Assembly (NCBI GenBank): GCA_003342895.1
Contig: PTFA01000020.1
Span: 5,907,644 to 5,971,643 of the forward strand
DNA: 64,000 nt
Origin: Casuarius casuarius
Taxonomy: Eukaryota; Chordata; Aves; Casuariiformes; Casuariidae
Direction of reading: 5' to 3'
The notes below the pieces were generated by a model. That model ran no database searches. It had not been told where the DNA came from and saw nothing but the letters and a program-made list of their open reading frames with translations. The position numbers and the translations under genes are program-made. How positions within the stretch are numbered: position 1 is the stretch's first letter; each line of letters starts with the position of its first letter. Of the stretch, positions 48,686 through 62,249 are shown piece by piece.

Positions 48686-50210
48686 CTGTGAAAAACCACA
48701 GAAAAACCATCCTGAATACTACATCTAGTTAGTAAAACACAATTAGAATTTCCTTAAGTCATTGCTTAAATATACTTGTACCAGCATCAGGACAAATCCA
48801 GTCTACTTGTTCATCTATGTATACGAGGGAAAGAGATACATAACACTAAAAACAACATCCCACTCTCCAAAACCTTCCAGTGCCAACCTCTCCACGTCTT
48901 ACACAGGCTGAAGGCTAGTTCAGGGTCACTGCCTGCGCTTTAGCACTCCAACTCCCTAACTGATTAACTATTAAATATTGCTCCCAAAGACTAGTTTTGC
49001 AAAGATTATTTCTGTCAGGAGCAGGATTAAGCTGTGACAATAACTCTTTGGGAGGCTTTGGGCAGGTCACATTGTAGTCTTACATTAATGACTCTTTTTA
49101 ACAATGCTAGTATGTGCCCATCGACACCAAGTAACAACAATGACCTGAATTCAGCTTCTCCTAGTAAATGTAGGCAACATGTAGTATCACATAGGGAAGA
49201 TACTGCATCCTGAATTATGAATGATGAATTGTGCACAATATTTGGAAGTTGTGACTAAGCTGCTCTTCTTGTTTTCAGGAAAACCATTTATTAAAAATAG
49301 TAGTTAGTCTCTATTACATGAAGGAAAACAGGAAAAAAATCAAATTATGAACATAATGCTGTTTAAAACTAATAAAGCCAACATTTAGTTTGTGATTTTC
49401 TTCTACACTGTTTGCCACTTATCTAACAAATTACCACATATATATATTTCCATATTCAGCAGTTCTAAATTAGTAAAGAGGAGTATGTTAATACCCAAAA
49501 TGACAGGACACTTTTTTCATTTTGTGCTGATGAAAAGTACTTCCAGCCACTATCTCAGACTTTGTTTTAGCTTGGGTAACTAGCAGTCTTTCTATACAAC
49601 TCCACAAGTGAAGCAGTGTTTCTTCACAATAGCTGCTCTGCACATGTGAGCATATTTGCAGTTGACTTGGATTTGCAGGATACCTAAAACTTACTGAAAT
49701 GGATTAGGAATGTAGGAAAAAAGTGCAGGGGAATAAACAGGGAAGGGAATAAAAGGAGTGAAAAGTTTGAGAAGCGCAGAAAGAAGAAAGAGCAAAAACC
49801 CACCAGCTCAGAAAAGAAAGTAAATATACATATGTATGAAAGGGAAAACAGTTCCAAAAGTAAGATCATTTAGAAAAGGTGATGAGATGGAGGAGAAAAA
49901 TCTGAATTAATGCATAACTTTAGCTAGAAAATTAAGCAGTAAAGTCATAAAAGGGCACTCATCTCCCCACTACTAAAAATCTTCAAAATTTCTTGGGCAA
50001 GATAACAGGGGATAGCTTAGGAATAATTGAACACAGTTTGTTGGGAAATCATCAGTTTGTCTCTCTGTCTCTATTTGGAACATAATGAATCTTCTACTAT
50101 GTCTCAAAGAGGGGTTTTTTTCAGATAACTCATCCTCCGAGAAATTAAAAACAAAACAAAACAACCTCCCCCTTCACTTTTCCATGTATTGACATAAAGA
50201 AAGTTGGAAA

Positions 50211-50252
50211 GGGTTTGGGGCGGGGGGGGGAGAGGGTTGGTTGGTTGGTTGT
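50211..50252. repeat. G-run cluster with (TTGG)n
   Basis: GGGTTTGGGG, a nine-G run and AGAGGG are followed by TTGG repeats. Four or more G runs within 26 bases fit a G-quadruplex pattern on the + strand. Confidence 0.8.
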
Positions 50253-53079
50253 TTTTTGCTGTTGTACAACACAATGCCAGGCTGTATTGTAATGAGTGAG
50301 TACTCCCAGGCTGGTATTTGTTATAAGCGAATATTTTTGCTCAGAAGGAACAAGTGGCCGTTCTGAGCAGATCAGCTAAACAGCTGCTGTGAATCCCTAA
50401 TCTTGTTTAATCTTCCTTCTTCACAGGCATGCACATAAGGTCTAATATGTTACTCAGGCAAGGAGCAGGCACGCATCCTACTAGACTCAGGAAAACTTTG
50501 TTCAAAAATATTTTCCGTGACACTTAAATAAAAATGCAAAAAGAGAAACAACTTCAGAACAGATTCATAAAAATTAGAAATGGATGTACAGAAGCTTGCA
50601 ACAAGCCCAGAAATTTTTGTTTCAGCAAAAGAGAACTCAGTATTTGCAGCAAATCATCATCACTGCATTTCTAAGTAAACTGGTTTCGCTGATAGAGTGG
50701 AGTTGCATTTAATAGTATAATTAGGAGAAACATCAGGAGAAAAGTAGTTTTGTATCATGCGATTCCTAAGGGTTGTCTAATTCTTGCCATCGTCTATGGT
50801 GGCACCTTCTATGCCACCTATGACCTCAGACACACATAAGTGCAGTCTAGCCATGACACGGCCTATGTAGAAACATTCCCTCTTTTAGAAGAGGATGGAA
50901 AAAATTAAAAATTGAGGGCTCAAGAAGGGGAGCTGGGGCAGGGACAGAGAAGGATACATGCTACCACGGCACTCCTTACCACTATCTGAGGAATTTCCAG
51001 TTGTCCTGTAGAGCAACTTTATATCATTACAGAGATACAAACCAAATTTATCAAAGGTCACCTACATACGTATTCTTACATAGCCTGCTTATTACGAGTT
51101 AGGTCTGACTCCTACTCTTCATTTAATTTACGTTAAGAACAAATTAAGTTTCTCCATGTAACCAAGCAGCTCAAACAATGACAGTCTGCCCCAAAATCAG
51201 GCCTATGATCCAGCAAAGATACATACAAGACACGTGGGAAGGAGGAATTTTGCTAGCTATTACTTCTTACAAAAGTCTCTGTGTCTGGAAAGACACAAAG
51301 GAAAAAAAGAGAAAGAAGCAAGAGAAAATGAAAGACAGAGTAAAGGAACATGAGAATAGGAGATGTTTAAAAAAAAAAAAAAAAAGGGAAAAGGAACCTG
51401 TCGCTGAGGAAAGCTAAGAGTAAGCACTTTAAGACTTGATCAAAAAGACACTTGAAAGTGTAAGCAGAAATACTGTCTCTTTGATTTTGCAGTGTTTCTG
51501 GTAACAACATTTTGTACAGCCTCTGGAAAGGTGACCTTTAATCACTTTTCAAGTTAACTAGAACAGATAGAAAACACTAAATTTTTGGCTAACCAATTTT
51601 GTGTCAGAAGATACTTCTATCAAAAAGAAACTGAGAAACTTCCTTGCCAATTTTTTGCCCAGAGGATTCTTGGATTTTTATTATGCAAAAGACTATTAAG
51701 CAAATACACCGTCTGTAAAACGTGACAAGTGCTCCTCCAAAAATATCCACAGATGAAACTAATGAGAAAAACTCTCTGCTTTGTTGAACTGTATTTGGCC
51801 TAGAAGAAATCATGGAAACTGTGGAAATTTGTTCTTCCATGACCTTATTTTTTTGTATGGATTATATTAAAAGCTATATTCCAAAGAACCACCTTCATTT
51901 CTGTGTCTTGGTTAATTACACAGAACACTGTAGAAGAAGCAATACCAATTCATTTAGACAGTCTAAATTGTGCAGTATTATGGACAGTTTATTTTATGAT
52001 AAATCTGTTTATGAACAATCCATCACTCCAGACTATTTTAGCAGAGAATTCTTATTAATGCTTCACAATAATAAATACATTCAATAATTCTGCAAGCTAT
52101 TTGCACAGATAAACTGCCAAAACTTACCTGATAAATTCTTCATTAGCAATTACTTCCCTAGTCATCATCTTGCATATATTCATGGTCGGTCTGGGCTTTG
52201 ATCCTAATCCAACCTAATGCATCAGATTTAATTTATGCTTTCTCACAGTATCAATATTTCAAAAGCCATCAATCCATTCGCAAGCTGTCATCTCTGGTTC
52301 CCTATACAAATGATTTGCCAAAACTCTAAACTATCACAAGAATGATATACGCTAAGAGTGCAGTTTTGATGCACAAAAAACAGAGATAAAATAGGTTTTT
52401 TTGCCTTGAACCCAGGATAAATAAAAGCTGAAGGTATACAAACTAATACAAACCATAAACATAGGAAAATATGAAGAGTTGTGAGCAGGGATATAAGTGT
52501 CTGGCACCACAATCTCTTAAATGCAAACATGGCACACAATTGCTGCTTCCATCTAATAATATCATATGACAATATGATATGGCAATATCATACGACAAAT
52601 ATAAATAATAGTACGTATAACATTCGGGGGATAATTCAGATTTCACACATTGCTGTTTTTTTCAATAGAGTTCCTTGACTTACTTCAGAAGCAAGAACAG
52701 GGTTCAGCAAAGATGTCTGAAGATGACAGATCTAACAAGAACAATGTTATTTGACAAAGTCAAGGTTGGAAGATAGACTAGTACAATCGACCAGCTATTC
52801 ATCACTGCCATCTTTAAAAGAGTGTGTTCTTCATTCAGTCGCTCTTCAATCGGTACTCATCACAGTTACAAATGTGATCCCTGCCTTGGAGAACAATTCT
52901 TTGAATCTCTGACTGTTTTAGGGAAAAGCAGGAGGAAAGATCAATGGATGTGTTCATTATATACAATACTCCTGCATACTGAACAAAATATAATCTCAGT
53001 TAGGTTGTTATATTGTCAGCACTAAAATACATTAAATTTCATTAACAATCAAATCAATTAGACAGGAAAGGTATATTAC

Positions 53080-53600
53080 CAAGCTTATCATTCTCTGTGT
53101 AATGATAACATCATGACTGACAACATGCATGTCCTGAGCACAAAGAATGCAATTACTCTATGGTAATTGTAACTTAGGGCAGAGCTTTTATTATAAACAA
53201 AAAATCTCTGAATTTTTTAAAAGGTGACTATGATTGAGTGCTAGCCTGGGATAAAACTGACCATTTGTAATGCAAATGGTGGCTTTAGTCATAAATTAAG
53301 TTCCTCCCCCGAGTCAATGCTCCTTTGCAACGTATTTTAATATGCATTTCAAGTCCCTAGAGAAGTTTGGTCTTTACAGAGACACCTTGGAGACGCTGTA
53401 AATCAAGGGTCAGTGCAGGAGGTTGTTGTTATAGTGTGACCTTTAAAGTATTCCAGCAGGAAGCAGCCGACTGATTCATAGTTTGAATCTGCAGCGTTCC
53501 ATAAGCACGATGGTTGTCTTGGAAAGTTATGCATTTGTAATTCCCTAAATTACATCATCATGTCAAAATGTAGAAACATAGTCGATACTACAGGTAGTCA
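53080..53600. promoter_or_regulatory. candidate intronic regulatory segment
   Basis: A non-coding segment around the E-box/octamer palindrome. It has balanced composition and no recognised repeat. Its regulatory role is inferred from motif content only. Confidence 0.25.
53260..53280. other. palindromic E-box pair over an octamer motif
   Basis: Arms ACCATTTG and CAAATGGT are separated by TAATG. Both arms contain an E-box (CATTTG/CAAATG), and the right half forms the POU octamer ATGCAAAT (53270-53277). Confidence 0.8.
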
Positions 53601-54043
53601 TTAGGGAATGTTTCTTAAAATGGCATACTAGAGATTGAACGACTGGCAACACCTCTGAAGTGAGAAAGAACTTTGCCATCTGGGAATAGTAAGAATAACT
53701 TATTTATTATCTGCAGTCGCAAAGAAACTTCATAAACTTTTACAGCATCAGAAAAGGCAGCTGCCTAAATACAGAGATATTTCTTTCCTGGACAAGCCTG
53801 ATGTAACTGCTGCTGACCTGAGGATCCACTTCTTGAATAACATGGTGAAATAGACATTGGGTCAGGGGGGCACAAGCCAGAGCAATGGATTGCAACATAG
53901 CTGACCTTGGAAAGTTTTAGTCTCATCACTGGTGCTGTTTAATATCAAAAGATACGTGAAAAGTCAAACACCTTGAAAAGTATTTTCCTAGTCCTAGCAT
54001 TGGAAGTAGACAATCCTGCTCTCTTCCACCTCATCCCTGTACT

Positions 54044-54307
54044 GTGCAGCCAACCAGGGCAAGGGAGTGCAGGCCCCGCATCAGGACGAGCATATGGCCT
54101 GTTTCTTCAGTGTACACAGAGGTGAAGCTGAGCACAGGAGAAGCCAAGACCGCCTATGCCAAGACGAGTGCTATCAACCCAGAGGGTGTGCCTCTCAACT
54201 CCTGGAGACCTGAGCAGAGGTTCGCCTCTTGGAACACAACCCATTTAAAGCTTCCTTTGGAGATACGGCTTTGGAGCAATGTCTGGTCTACACATTCTGT
54301 CAATTAA
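54044..54307 (+). other. unexplained 87-codon open frame in a GC-rich patch
   Basis: The open frame starts MQPTRARECRPRIRTSIW and ends before TAA. It sits in the only clearly GC-rich patch of this 15-kb AT-rich stretch, next to an acceptor-like CTGTGCAG. I recognise no domain. The long open length may simply follow from base composition. Confidence 0.2.
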
Positions 54308-55898
54308 AGTATGTTCACTTAATTTTTTACAGATGAATAACAATACTGTAATGCATTTTCTATTGTTTCAAAATAGCTGACTTCTAAAAACAGCTAACAG
54401 GCTGAAACAAATGGAAAATATTAGACTCTGATATCAAAGAGTCTAACGCTGAGAAGCTCTGTGCTGATACTGACAATGAACTTCAAGGAAATCTGAGTGA
54501 AACCACATAAAAAGTTTGCAACTGCTCACTATTTCAATTCTCATTTTGCATAACTCAGCCCAAGTTCTAAACATCTGACACTAAATTCCGTAGTATTCTA
54601 AAAACATTTTGGATACTATAGGAAATGCATGTTGAATAGAAGAAATACATTTGTATTCTGTTTGTGAGAGTCTGCAGGGTTATTATATGGAACAGGTATA
54701 TGTTCTTTTTTCTTCCCTTGGACAGTTTCCATATTTCTTCCTTATTTCCCCGTACTTTCCCTATTTCTGGATAGTAACAGCAAAAGAAATGACTACACCT
54801 TCCTGAATGTATCTCACACATACATGGCACAATCAATATCCAATAGAAAAGCATATAAACACATTTTAAAGTTAATTAGGGCTATACTATTTACGAATAC
54901 CCTCTGGACTCAAATTTTGCTTTGAATTTATATTTCAATTCTTATTTGCCATCTATTTATTCTGATTATTCACCAGATGTTAAGGGAATTATAGTGGAAT
55001 CTCTTCTCCTCTAATTACAAAAGGTTAAACCAGAAGCCATTTCATACCATTTCAAATCCTCATGTTTAAAATTACCTTCTCTAGCAAAGCTTATGGAACA
55101 GAAATATTTTCATTTTAATAATACTTTAAAGAAAATTACCTACTTACACTGTCAAAGACATTAGAAAGACAAATTATAGGCCCATGAAGGTGCTAGCAAA
55201 ACCCCCCATAGCAAACCAGCACAGATATAAACCCAGTCTCCTGCAAGTAATGATTGTCAGCATGATAAATTGAGAGTGTGATAGTGAAAGACTAGCATGA
55301 ATTCCTAAATATTTCTTCAAGGTAGATTACTTTTTAGACTTAAACAGCTTAACTTGAAAAAACAAACAAACAGAAAAACCCAACCCTTACTCAGACTGAC
55401 AAAGGTTAAGCAAAAACAGAAAAAAAAAAAAACTTTAAAAAACAGACTTGCTATCTGTCAAAGCAACATGTTACAAAAAACTCGACCCGTCTTGTAAGGT
55501 CAAAATTGACCAAAGCAACTCTCCAAAAGCAATAGTGTAAGACTTCAGAAACATTTACTCAGTATCTTTGGGTGAACCAAAATCCAATATTGCTAATGAT
55601 ATCTGGTAAGCAGACAAAATGAAACTAACTTTATCTTCTGATAGCAGAAATTGTCCAAAGGGTTGACCTACATCAGCTTTCCTAAGAAGAAAGATCTCAC
55701 ATCCCAGTAAGGAAGAAAGTAGCTGTGAGGAAGAACTTAGCTACTGCCCCATATTCACAGTACAACACTAGCTGACTGGAGTAGCTGCCTTTTTCTTTAG
55801 TTTCCATTTAACTTCTGTTACTGTTTTGAAGTAGTGACAAGTATTTCAGTGCCCCAGCTACAAAATCTTGCTGTTTTATTTATCTTATAACAACTGAA

Positions 55899-55976
55899 AT
55901 GTGTATACCTGCGTATATGTGTAATATGTATATATGTGTATATGAAATGTGTATATGTATATATATACCTGCATAC
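55899..55976. repeat. TATG/TATA microsatellite
   Basis: Imperfect GTATATGTGTATA units, with two copies of TATACCTGC. Confidence 0.8.
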
Positions 55977-58132
55977 AATCAGTAAGAAACTAAAGGCTTC
56001 TACCATTTCATCTTATAGTTGCAACAAAATGGCTGTGGAACACACTAACTCATCCATAATGGGAAAGGAAAACAAGTGCATAAATCCAATTAAAAAAAAG
56101 ATTGTGTAAAAATAGTTCTTTACAAATTCCTAAAAGCCTCCAAGTAATTCCTAAAAGTCTCTAAGAGTCTACTAATGTTATCTTTTAAATCTCTCAGGCT
56201 AATATTGTCAAAAGAAAATGTAAATAGACCGAGACATTAACAAGTTCTAACCAGTGACCTCAGAGGAATGGCAAAACAGAGCCATTCCACGGACTCTTCC
56301 TTTCACATCATTTTTCTTCAATCCCACTCCTGCTCTCACTTGCACGCTCTCTTGCCCTCTCCAAAGGTTTGTCTTATGGCTAAACGGACAGAGGAAAAAA
56401 AAAAACTGTAATACAATGAGAAAACCAAGAAAACCATGTTCCAGTGCAAGCAAAGTAGTCGGAATTTGGTAAGTTACAGAAATGGAAGATTTTGCTTTTA
56501 GGCTTTTATTGTTCTTGGTGAACTCTTCTGCTGCAAGCACTGAACCAACAGAATACAATGCACTGGTTGAACTTCCCACAGAAACAGCCAAAACCATAAA
56601 GTCCATTGATGGAGTATGATGAGGGGAGACTTGAACAAGTTATGGCCGTAACACATAAGAGTTGATCTGTAATAACTCTATGTACAAGCTCTGATCCTGC
56701 AACAAATGAAAAAATTAGTTACCTCAGTCCCACTTCCTTGAGTTACAGAGGTATTGTGAGAAAACAGATGGATGGCACGTGAACCCGTGATACTCTCGAA
56801 GCCATCCTTTAAACAAGTGTTAGTACCATTCTGAGTAGGATCGTATCTGGGAAACTCACATCCTTCTCACGTTCTTGCATGGCAATCAGAAAAACAATCT
56901 ATTTATGCAGCCCAAAGCCCTAATAATCTCTGTGGTAGTTATACAAAAGTACAAAAATTGATTTAACAATTTGCTTGACACAATAATGATACATAAGCTG
57001 GCAGCAGTGTGTTAGCTGGTAACAGCCACCAGCAGTATCTTAATCAAGTATTTAATTTGCTCTCAAAAGTGTAAGAGAAATCTTCATTATATTTTGTAGT
57101 TGCTTTCCCTAATGTTACCCAGATACAAGAGAGCAGGAATCTGTACATATTTTGTCTCCTACCATTAGGAGACCAATAAAAATGAAGACAAACAAAATGC
57201 TTGCATAATGCTCTAAAAAAAAAAAAAAAAATTACCTCTAGTATGTGCTGTAGTAAAAAAAAATGCCCCAACAGACTGAGTTAGTTCATGGTATCAAACC
57301 ATATTAAACCAAAAATCTCTTCAGGCTTCTTATGAATAATTAAAAAAAAGAGAAAAAACACTGAAGAACATTTACTAGTGCACTCTGACAAGGAGGGCTA
57401 GGTTTCATGGGTACTTCACATTAACATTAACAATCAATTAACAACAAGGTGACAAGAATCACTAAAGAACACCTCCATGGAAATGAAGTTTCAGTCACCT
57501 ATTAAAAGAAAACCAAACCACAGAATTCAATGATAAAAAGTCTTTTGCTGCTACAACTATTTAATCACATCCTTAATATATGCAAGTTGGTGCTCTTTTT
57601 TGCACTCCGCATGCAACAATGTGCCACCCACCACGGTAGGTGATTCCTGAGGTTCAGTAACCAAGCAACTTTCCAGCTGCTTTGCACTCTCAGAAGCCTT
57701 GCGCACATGGAAGACATTTACTGAGGACCTGTGCTGTTGCTTCTGTTCAGAAAACGTTAGGGTCAATAAGGCCTAATCAAAGCTCACTTGGTTTCTTGAA
57801 AAACTTCCACTGACTTCAAAAGCTTTTTACCAGGCTCTTGGATGAGAAAGGACACGAAGACAGAGACAGCAGAAAGGAAAGGATTGAAACAAAATTTTAA
57901 GTCATACTGTGTAGCAAGAAAGCATAGCTTTAGCTCTTTTTGTTGAGTATGTTTTTAAAATTCTATGTAAATACAATTCATTGAGATCTTGTAGGTAAAT
58001 ACAGGTAAAATGAAAAGCAGACGTGCAGATAGTTCAAAGACAGCAGCTAAATCTATGCATGGGTGATGGGAAGAGCAGCTGGGCCACCACAGGTGATAAA
58101 GGTATTTGCTAAAGAAAGAGAAGAAACTTAAC

Positions 58133-58156
<24 letters not shown>
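58133..58156. repeat. poly-T tract
   Basis: A 24-base T run followed by AATATATAGCC. Confidence 0.9.
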
Positions 58157-58164
<8 letters not shown>

Positions 58165-60829
58165 GCCTACTTAAAAGAAAATACAAGAGAGATTACTGTA
58201 GCATTGGCAGGGCAAAAAGTAGGTTCTAGTGCAATTACCAGATAAACAATATACAGCAAAATGTTTGTTTCAATGATTAATTTTATGTCAAGTTTAGTCC
58301 AATAACAAAATACTAGCAAGGAATTATTTAATGCACATGATTTTGAAAAGTTAAAACAGAGTTCTTTGTACTTTGTTTTGTATGATTGAAAACAAGTACT
58401 CAGCCCTAAAATCCTCTACATATAAAGAAATGGGTATTAAACCTTGCCAATTTCCTGTGTATTTGTTTAGTTTCTCTATACTGTACTCTTAAGATATTCT
58501 CAAGTGACTACAGTTTCCTTTTATATTAGTATGTGTCTTTATAGCTGCATATGCCAGCACCAATGTTTAAATGTGCTATTTAACTTTGAACAGGCATGAA
58601 AATGTTGTGCCCAAATGAAATAGTGTTAAGAAGTGGTTCATTAGTGTGCGTCTTTGAACATGAATAGAGTGATCTCAGATGAAGACCAATGATGGCAAAA
58701 GCGTAGCTGCCCAGCTTGCCCCAACAATTTTGAGAATGAAGCCGCGCAGCAGATCCCAGCTAGTTAACAAATTAAAGATTTAACACCATTCGCTACATTC
58801 AATGCAAACACTCTGGGGGGAATTTTTGTTTTGTTTGAAACCCAGTATGCAAATGGTTCTGCAATAGTCACAGTTCTGACAAGAAAATATTGTGAAAAAG
58901 TCTGTGCTTAGACTGCACAAATCCCTTTCTCGCCCTTTAAATTACTGCGGTCTGCCCAAAGTATGATAAACGTCATTAATATTAATACTTTACAGTTTAA
59001 TTTTTACCATTAAGGTGTTGAAAGCTTTTAGTGAAATACAAAAGATCACACATCAAAATGAATCTGAATTCAGAAGTAAGTGGATGTGTGTGTGGATCTG
59101 CAACTAAAGCATATAGGAGTTCTGAGAAAAGACTGACAGGAAGAAAAAAAAATCAGATAGTTTTCTCCTTGAGGTCAATATCACTGTTTCAATCTAGCAA
59201 CCCTATGGAACTGAAAAGAAATTTCTAAAGAGACATAATATTGGCCAAAACTCCCTTCCAGTTGATATCTTCCAAAGTAGGTCTCATTGTGATGATACTG
59301 AATAGGTATTGAGTGAGCCAATTGTCAGGATTTAGAGAGCCCCGATTATAATCTCATTCACATTGCAGAAACTCCAGAATCACTCTTTTAGAACCCATTT
59401 TAATTTTTTAAATTTTTGAATTTAACAGTACAACCACAGTCAAATCTAATCTAAATCCTAGGCCTCTCATGCCATTGTAATCAGAAAAAGAAACAGTCAG
59501 TAGAGTCATATCAACCTGAGATGAGAGTCAGGACTTCTTTCTTTTAGTGGAGAAAGCCATCAAAAAAAAAAACCCAAACAAAACATACAACTTTCTTATT
59601 TAGATTCATGGCTGGTGAGTAAGCAACTCTCTGAGCTGGTTCCATTTCAGAATCACCAAGACATCTTTGCTGCTTCTTGCAGGCCTTGCAACATCCCAGA
59701 GATAAAACAGAACAAACTTTATGGGAACACAGAGGACAGCACCTTCACAGTACTTGCTTCACATACAGAGCAGTTTCCTCACAGGCAGCTTACAGTGTAA
59801 GTAATACTGCTCTGGGTGCCCACTCCAGCTTCAGACACACATCCTACTTGTGGCACATGCATAAACGGTACAGCTTTGAACGCGAAGGAATCTAGCAGAG
59901 AAGAATCTCACTCCAGAAGGACAGGTGCTGTACACAGCAGAAAGGAATGAGGCTTCTATGAATATGAGCTTCAAGCTTTTGAGAACCAAAGTTCTTAAAT
60001 ACCAAAAAAGCTACAATTGAGAAGATGACAACTCTGTGCAAATACCCAGCATGTCTGAGTGAAGAAGTGAAGGCAGCAATTCAGAAAACAGCAACATAGG
60101 AGCTAATGAGAAACCAAAAACAATCAGTATAAAAGAGAAGTTACAAGAGCTGAACACTGATAAAAAGAAAGGAAAAACATAAGGAGAAAAGACAGGTAAA
60201 TCAAAGAAGTACACAAGTTTTGGTTTTGTCCCCAGAGACTCAAAAATCTAAACAACAACACTATTTTTAAACTGAGATGCTAAAATTTCTAATGATGCAG
60301 AAAGGACAGAAGTGTTCAGCAGAAATTTCTCTTATCTTTGGATAGAAGCAGAATGATAGACTTGTACTATTTGAGGAGAAGGAACTGCTTTCTAAACTGT
60401 CACTAGAGAGGATTAAACATCATGTACTTGGGGTACATGTTTTTAAAAACAATCCCACGTAATCTTCAAACACTCATAGTATGCATCATAACAACAAAAT
60501 AACTGAAAGATCTTACTTACTCTTTTTCAGTGAGCGCTATTTCTAAGTGGGATCAACAAAGGTTAGTACTCAACATTATTTCAACACCGCCAACTGCAAA
60601 GTTGTACAGAGATACAAATAATGTAGATAGCATGTACGGAATAATGCACTCTGTCCTGGAAAGCTGCATTTCTGAAAAGGGAATGCTTTTCCTTATGCAA
60701 AACAGAAAGGTACCTTGATAACAAACTTCCACTGGAATACTTGCTACAGAGTTAGAGAATCATCTGGTTTATACAGGGAAGAATAGTGATTAGGAGCATT
60801 TAGGTTATTTTACTTCTCTTGTTATTAAG

Positions 60830-61000
60830 AATCAAGGTTCAGCACACAGTTCTGGCTTCTACATTTAAAAAAGGACTTTGAAAAAGTGGAGTAGAGACAG
60901 AGAAGAGCCACAAAAATAATTACTACCCTGTTGAAAAACTATTACGTGTTGGGAATGAAGTATTTATAGCAATATCTACATGGTGCAAAACAATGCTGTG
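60830..61000 (+). mobile_element. ancient CR1-type LINE fragment, sense on + strand
   Basis: The stretch follows the conserved 3' reverse-transcriptase region of amniote CR1 LINEs: a CAGTTCTGG block, CATTTAAAAAAGGACTTTGA, GTGGAGTAGAGACAGAGAAG and AGCCACAAAAATAATTA. It carries many substitutions and indels, so it is old and non-functional. The boundaries are approximate and the comparison is from memory of CR1 consensus. Confidence 0.65.
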
Positions 61001-62249
61001 GTAAGAAACCTGAGTTCTCTCTTGCTGGCAAATGGATTTACGCAACAAAGCAGAACTACATGCAGAGGTACCAGTTTGGGTTCTGGAAGGCATACAGTGG
61101 CTTTACTATGCTGACTGGATTGCAAAAGCTCAGTCAAATAGAAAACGAAAAGGTAATTTGTTTGCAGAGTATAAATACTCTGACTAGGAGAAAACCATGA
61201 GTGATAAACAACTCTTCAATCTAGCACTGTCATGACAAGAATTTGTGGCCCAGAGGTGAAGCTAGACTATTCAAGCTGATGTAAACACATACATTGAGGT
61301 TGATTAATTACTAGAACATATTAGCATGGAAAGTTATGGCTTCTCCTTTTATTTATTTACTCTTAATTTAAAAAACAAATCAAGCCCAGATGCCCTCTGG
61401 AATGTATGTTAGTTAAGAACAGGTTGCTGGATTTGGTACAAAAATAACTGATTGAAATGACCTAGGATATACAGCTGAAGAGAACAAATGATCTAGTTGC
61501 GCCCCTTGGCTGCAAACACTGTGGCTATAGGAATTTGCAAGAAATGTCAGATTCAACACACTTTTTTTTTAAACACCAAAAAAAAAAAAAATCAAAGTGG
61601 GGATCTAAGAGAAGGCTGCAAAGTAGGATTGGCAGGGGAGGAAAAGAACAGTCAGAACAGCTTTAGGAAGTGAAGAAAAGAAAGGAGACTGAAAGAAACA
61701 TGAGTTGGGAAGGAGAGGACATAAAACCTTGAATGAGGTGGAAGTGGAAAATGGTAAGGATTAATGATAGGACCTTGCAGTCTTGGGGCACAGAGAGGAA
61801 CATGAAAAGGAAAATATTCAACCAGGAAAGAATACAAGCCCGCCCATGTTACTGGCCCTCAGTCAGGCCCATAAAGCACCTCAAGGTGTCAATAACGTCC
61901 ATATTCGCAGTGGGGAGGGAAACGGACAGACTTGTGAATTAAGATGTTCTTGGGCCCTAATATTTAAGTATTCTCTGGTTCCAGACTTCCTGAGCATGTC
62001 CTGCGCATCACCTTACCCAAGCCCATGAGACATGAAAGTATTACAACCTTATAAAAAAACATTTAAGTTCCTTCAAAAAAAAAAAAAGAGAGAGAGAAAA
62101 CTTTTCTTATAGATGAGCAGAAACTTGGATTGGCCATGACTATGAGAAGGTGCTAAAATACATCTTTCTGACCTAGGGTAAAATCAGTTATCGCTAAGCT
62201 CTATTTATGTTGTGTCTGTTTTTAAAATATTCAAAGACAGAAATTCCAC

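Noticed and set aside
50798..50818. Seven-base inverted repeat GGTGGCA/TGCCACC
   Set aside because: A single short stem in non-coding sequence with no other supporting signal. It is likely by chance in 64 kb.
50970..51062. - strand frame ending NSSDSG before a GTAAGG donor, which would join in phase to the first visible FREM3 exon
   Set aside because: It lacks the D-x-F-x-F pattern of a CSPG repeat end, has no good acceptor and is stopped upstream. The phase match is probably chance.
52127..52180. Perfect CAG|GTAAGT donor on the - strand as the missing FREM3 exon
   Set aside because: In the required phase a stop codon occurs within about a dozen codons upstream, and the residues are not FREM-like.
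57122..57163. A 42-nt - strand stretch between GGTAG and GTAACA as a micro-exon
   Set aside because: The donor is weak and there is no family resemblance.
58988..59140. - strand frame ending FQHLNG before GTAAAA as a FREM3 exon
   Set aside because: The frame is open and the phase fits, but the residues do not resemble a CSPG repeat and the acceptor lies in a CA repeat.
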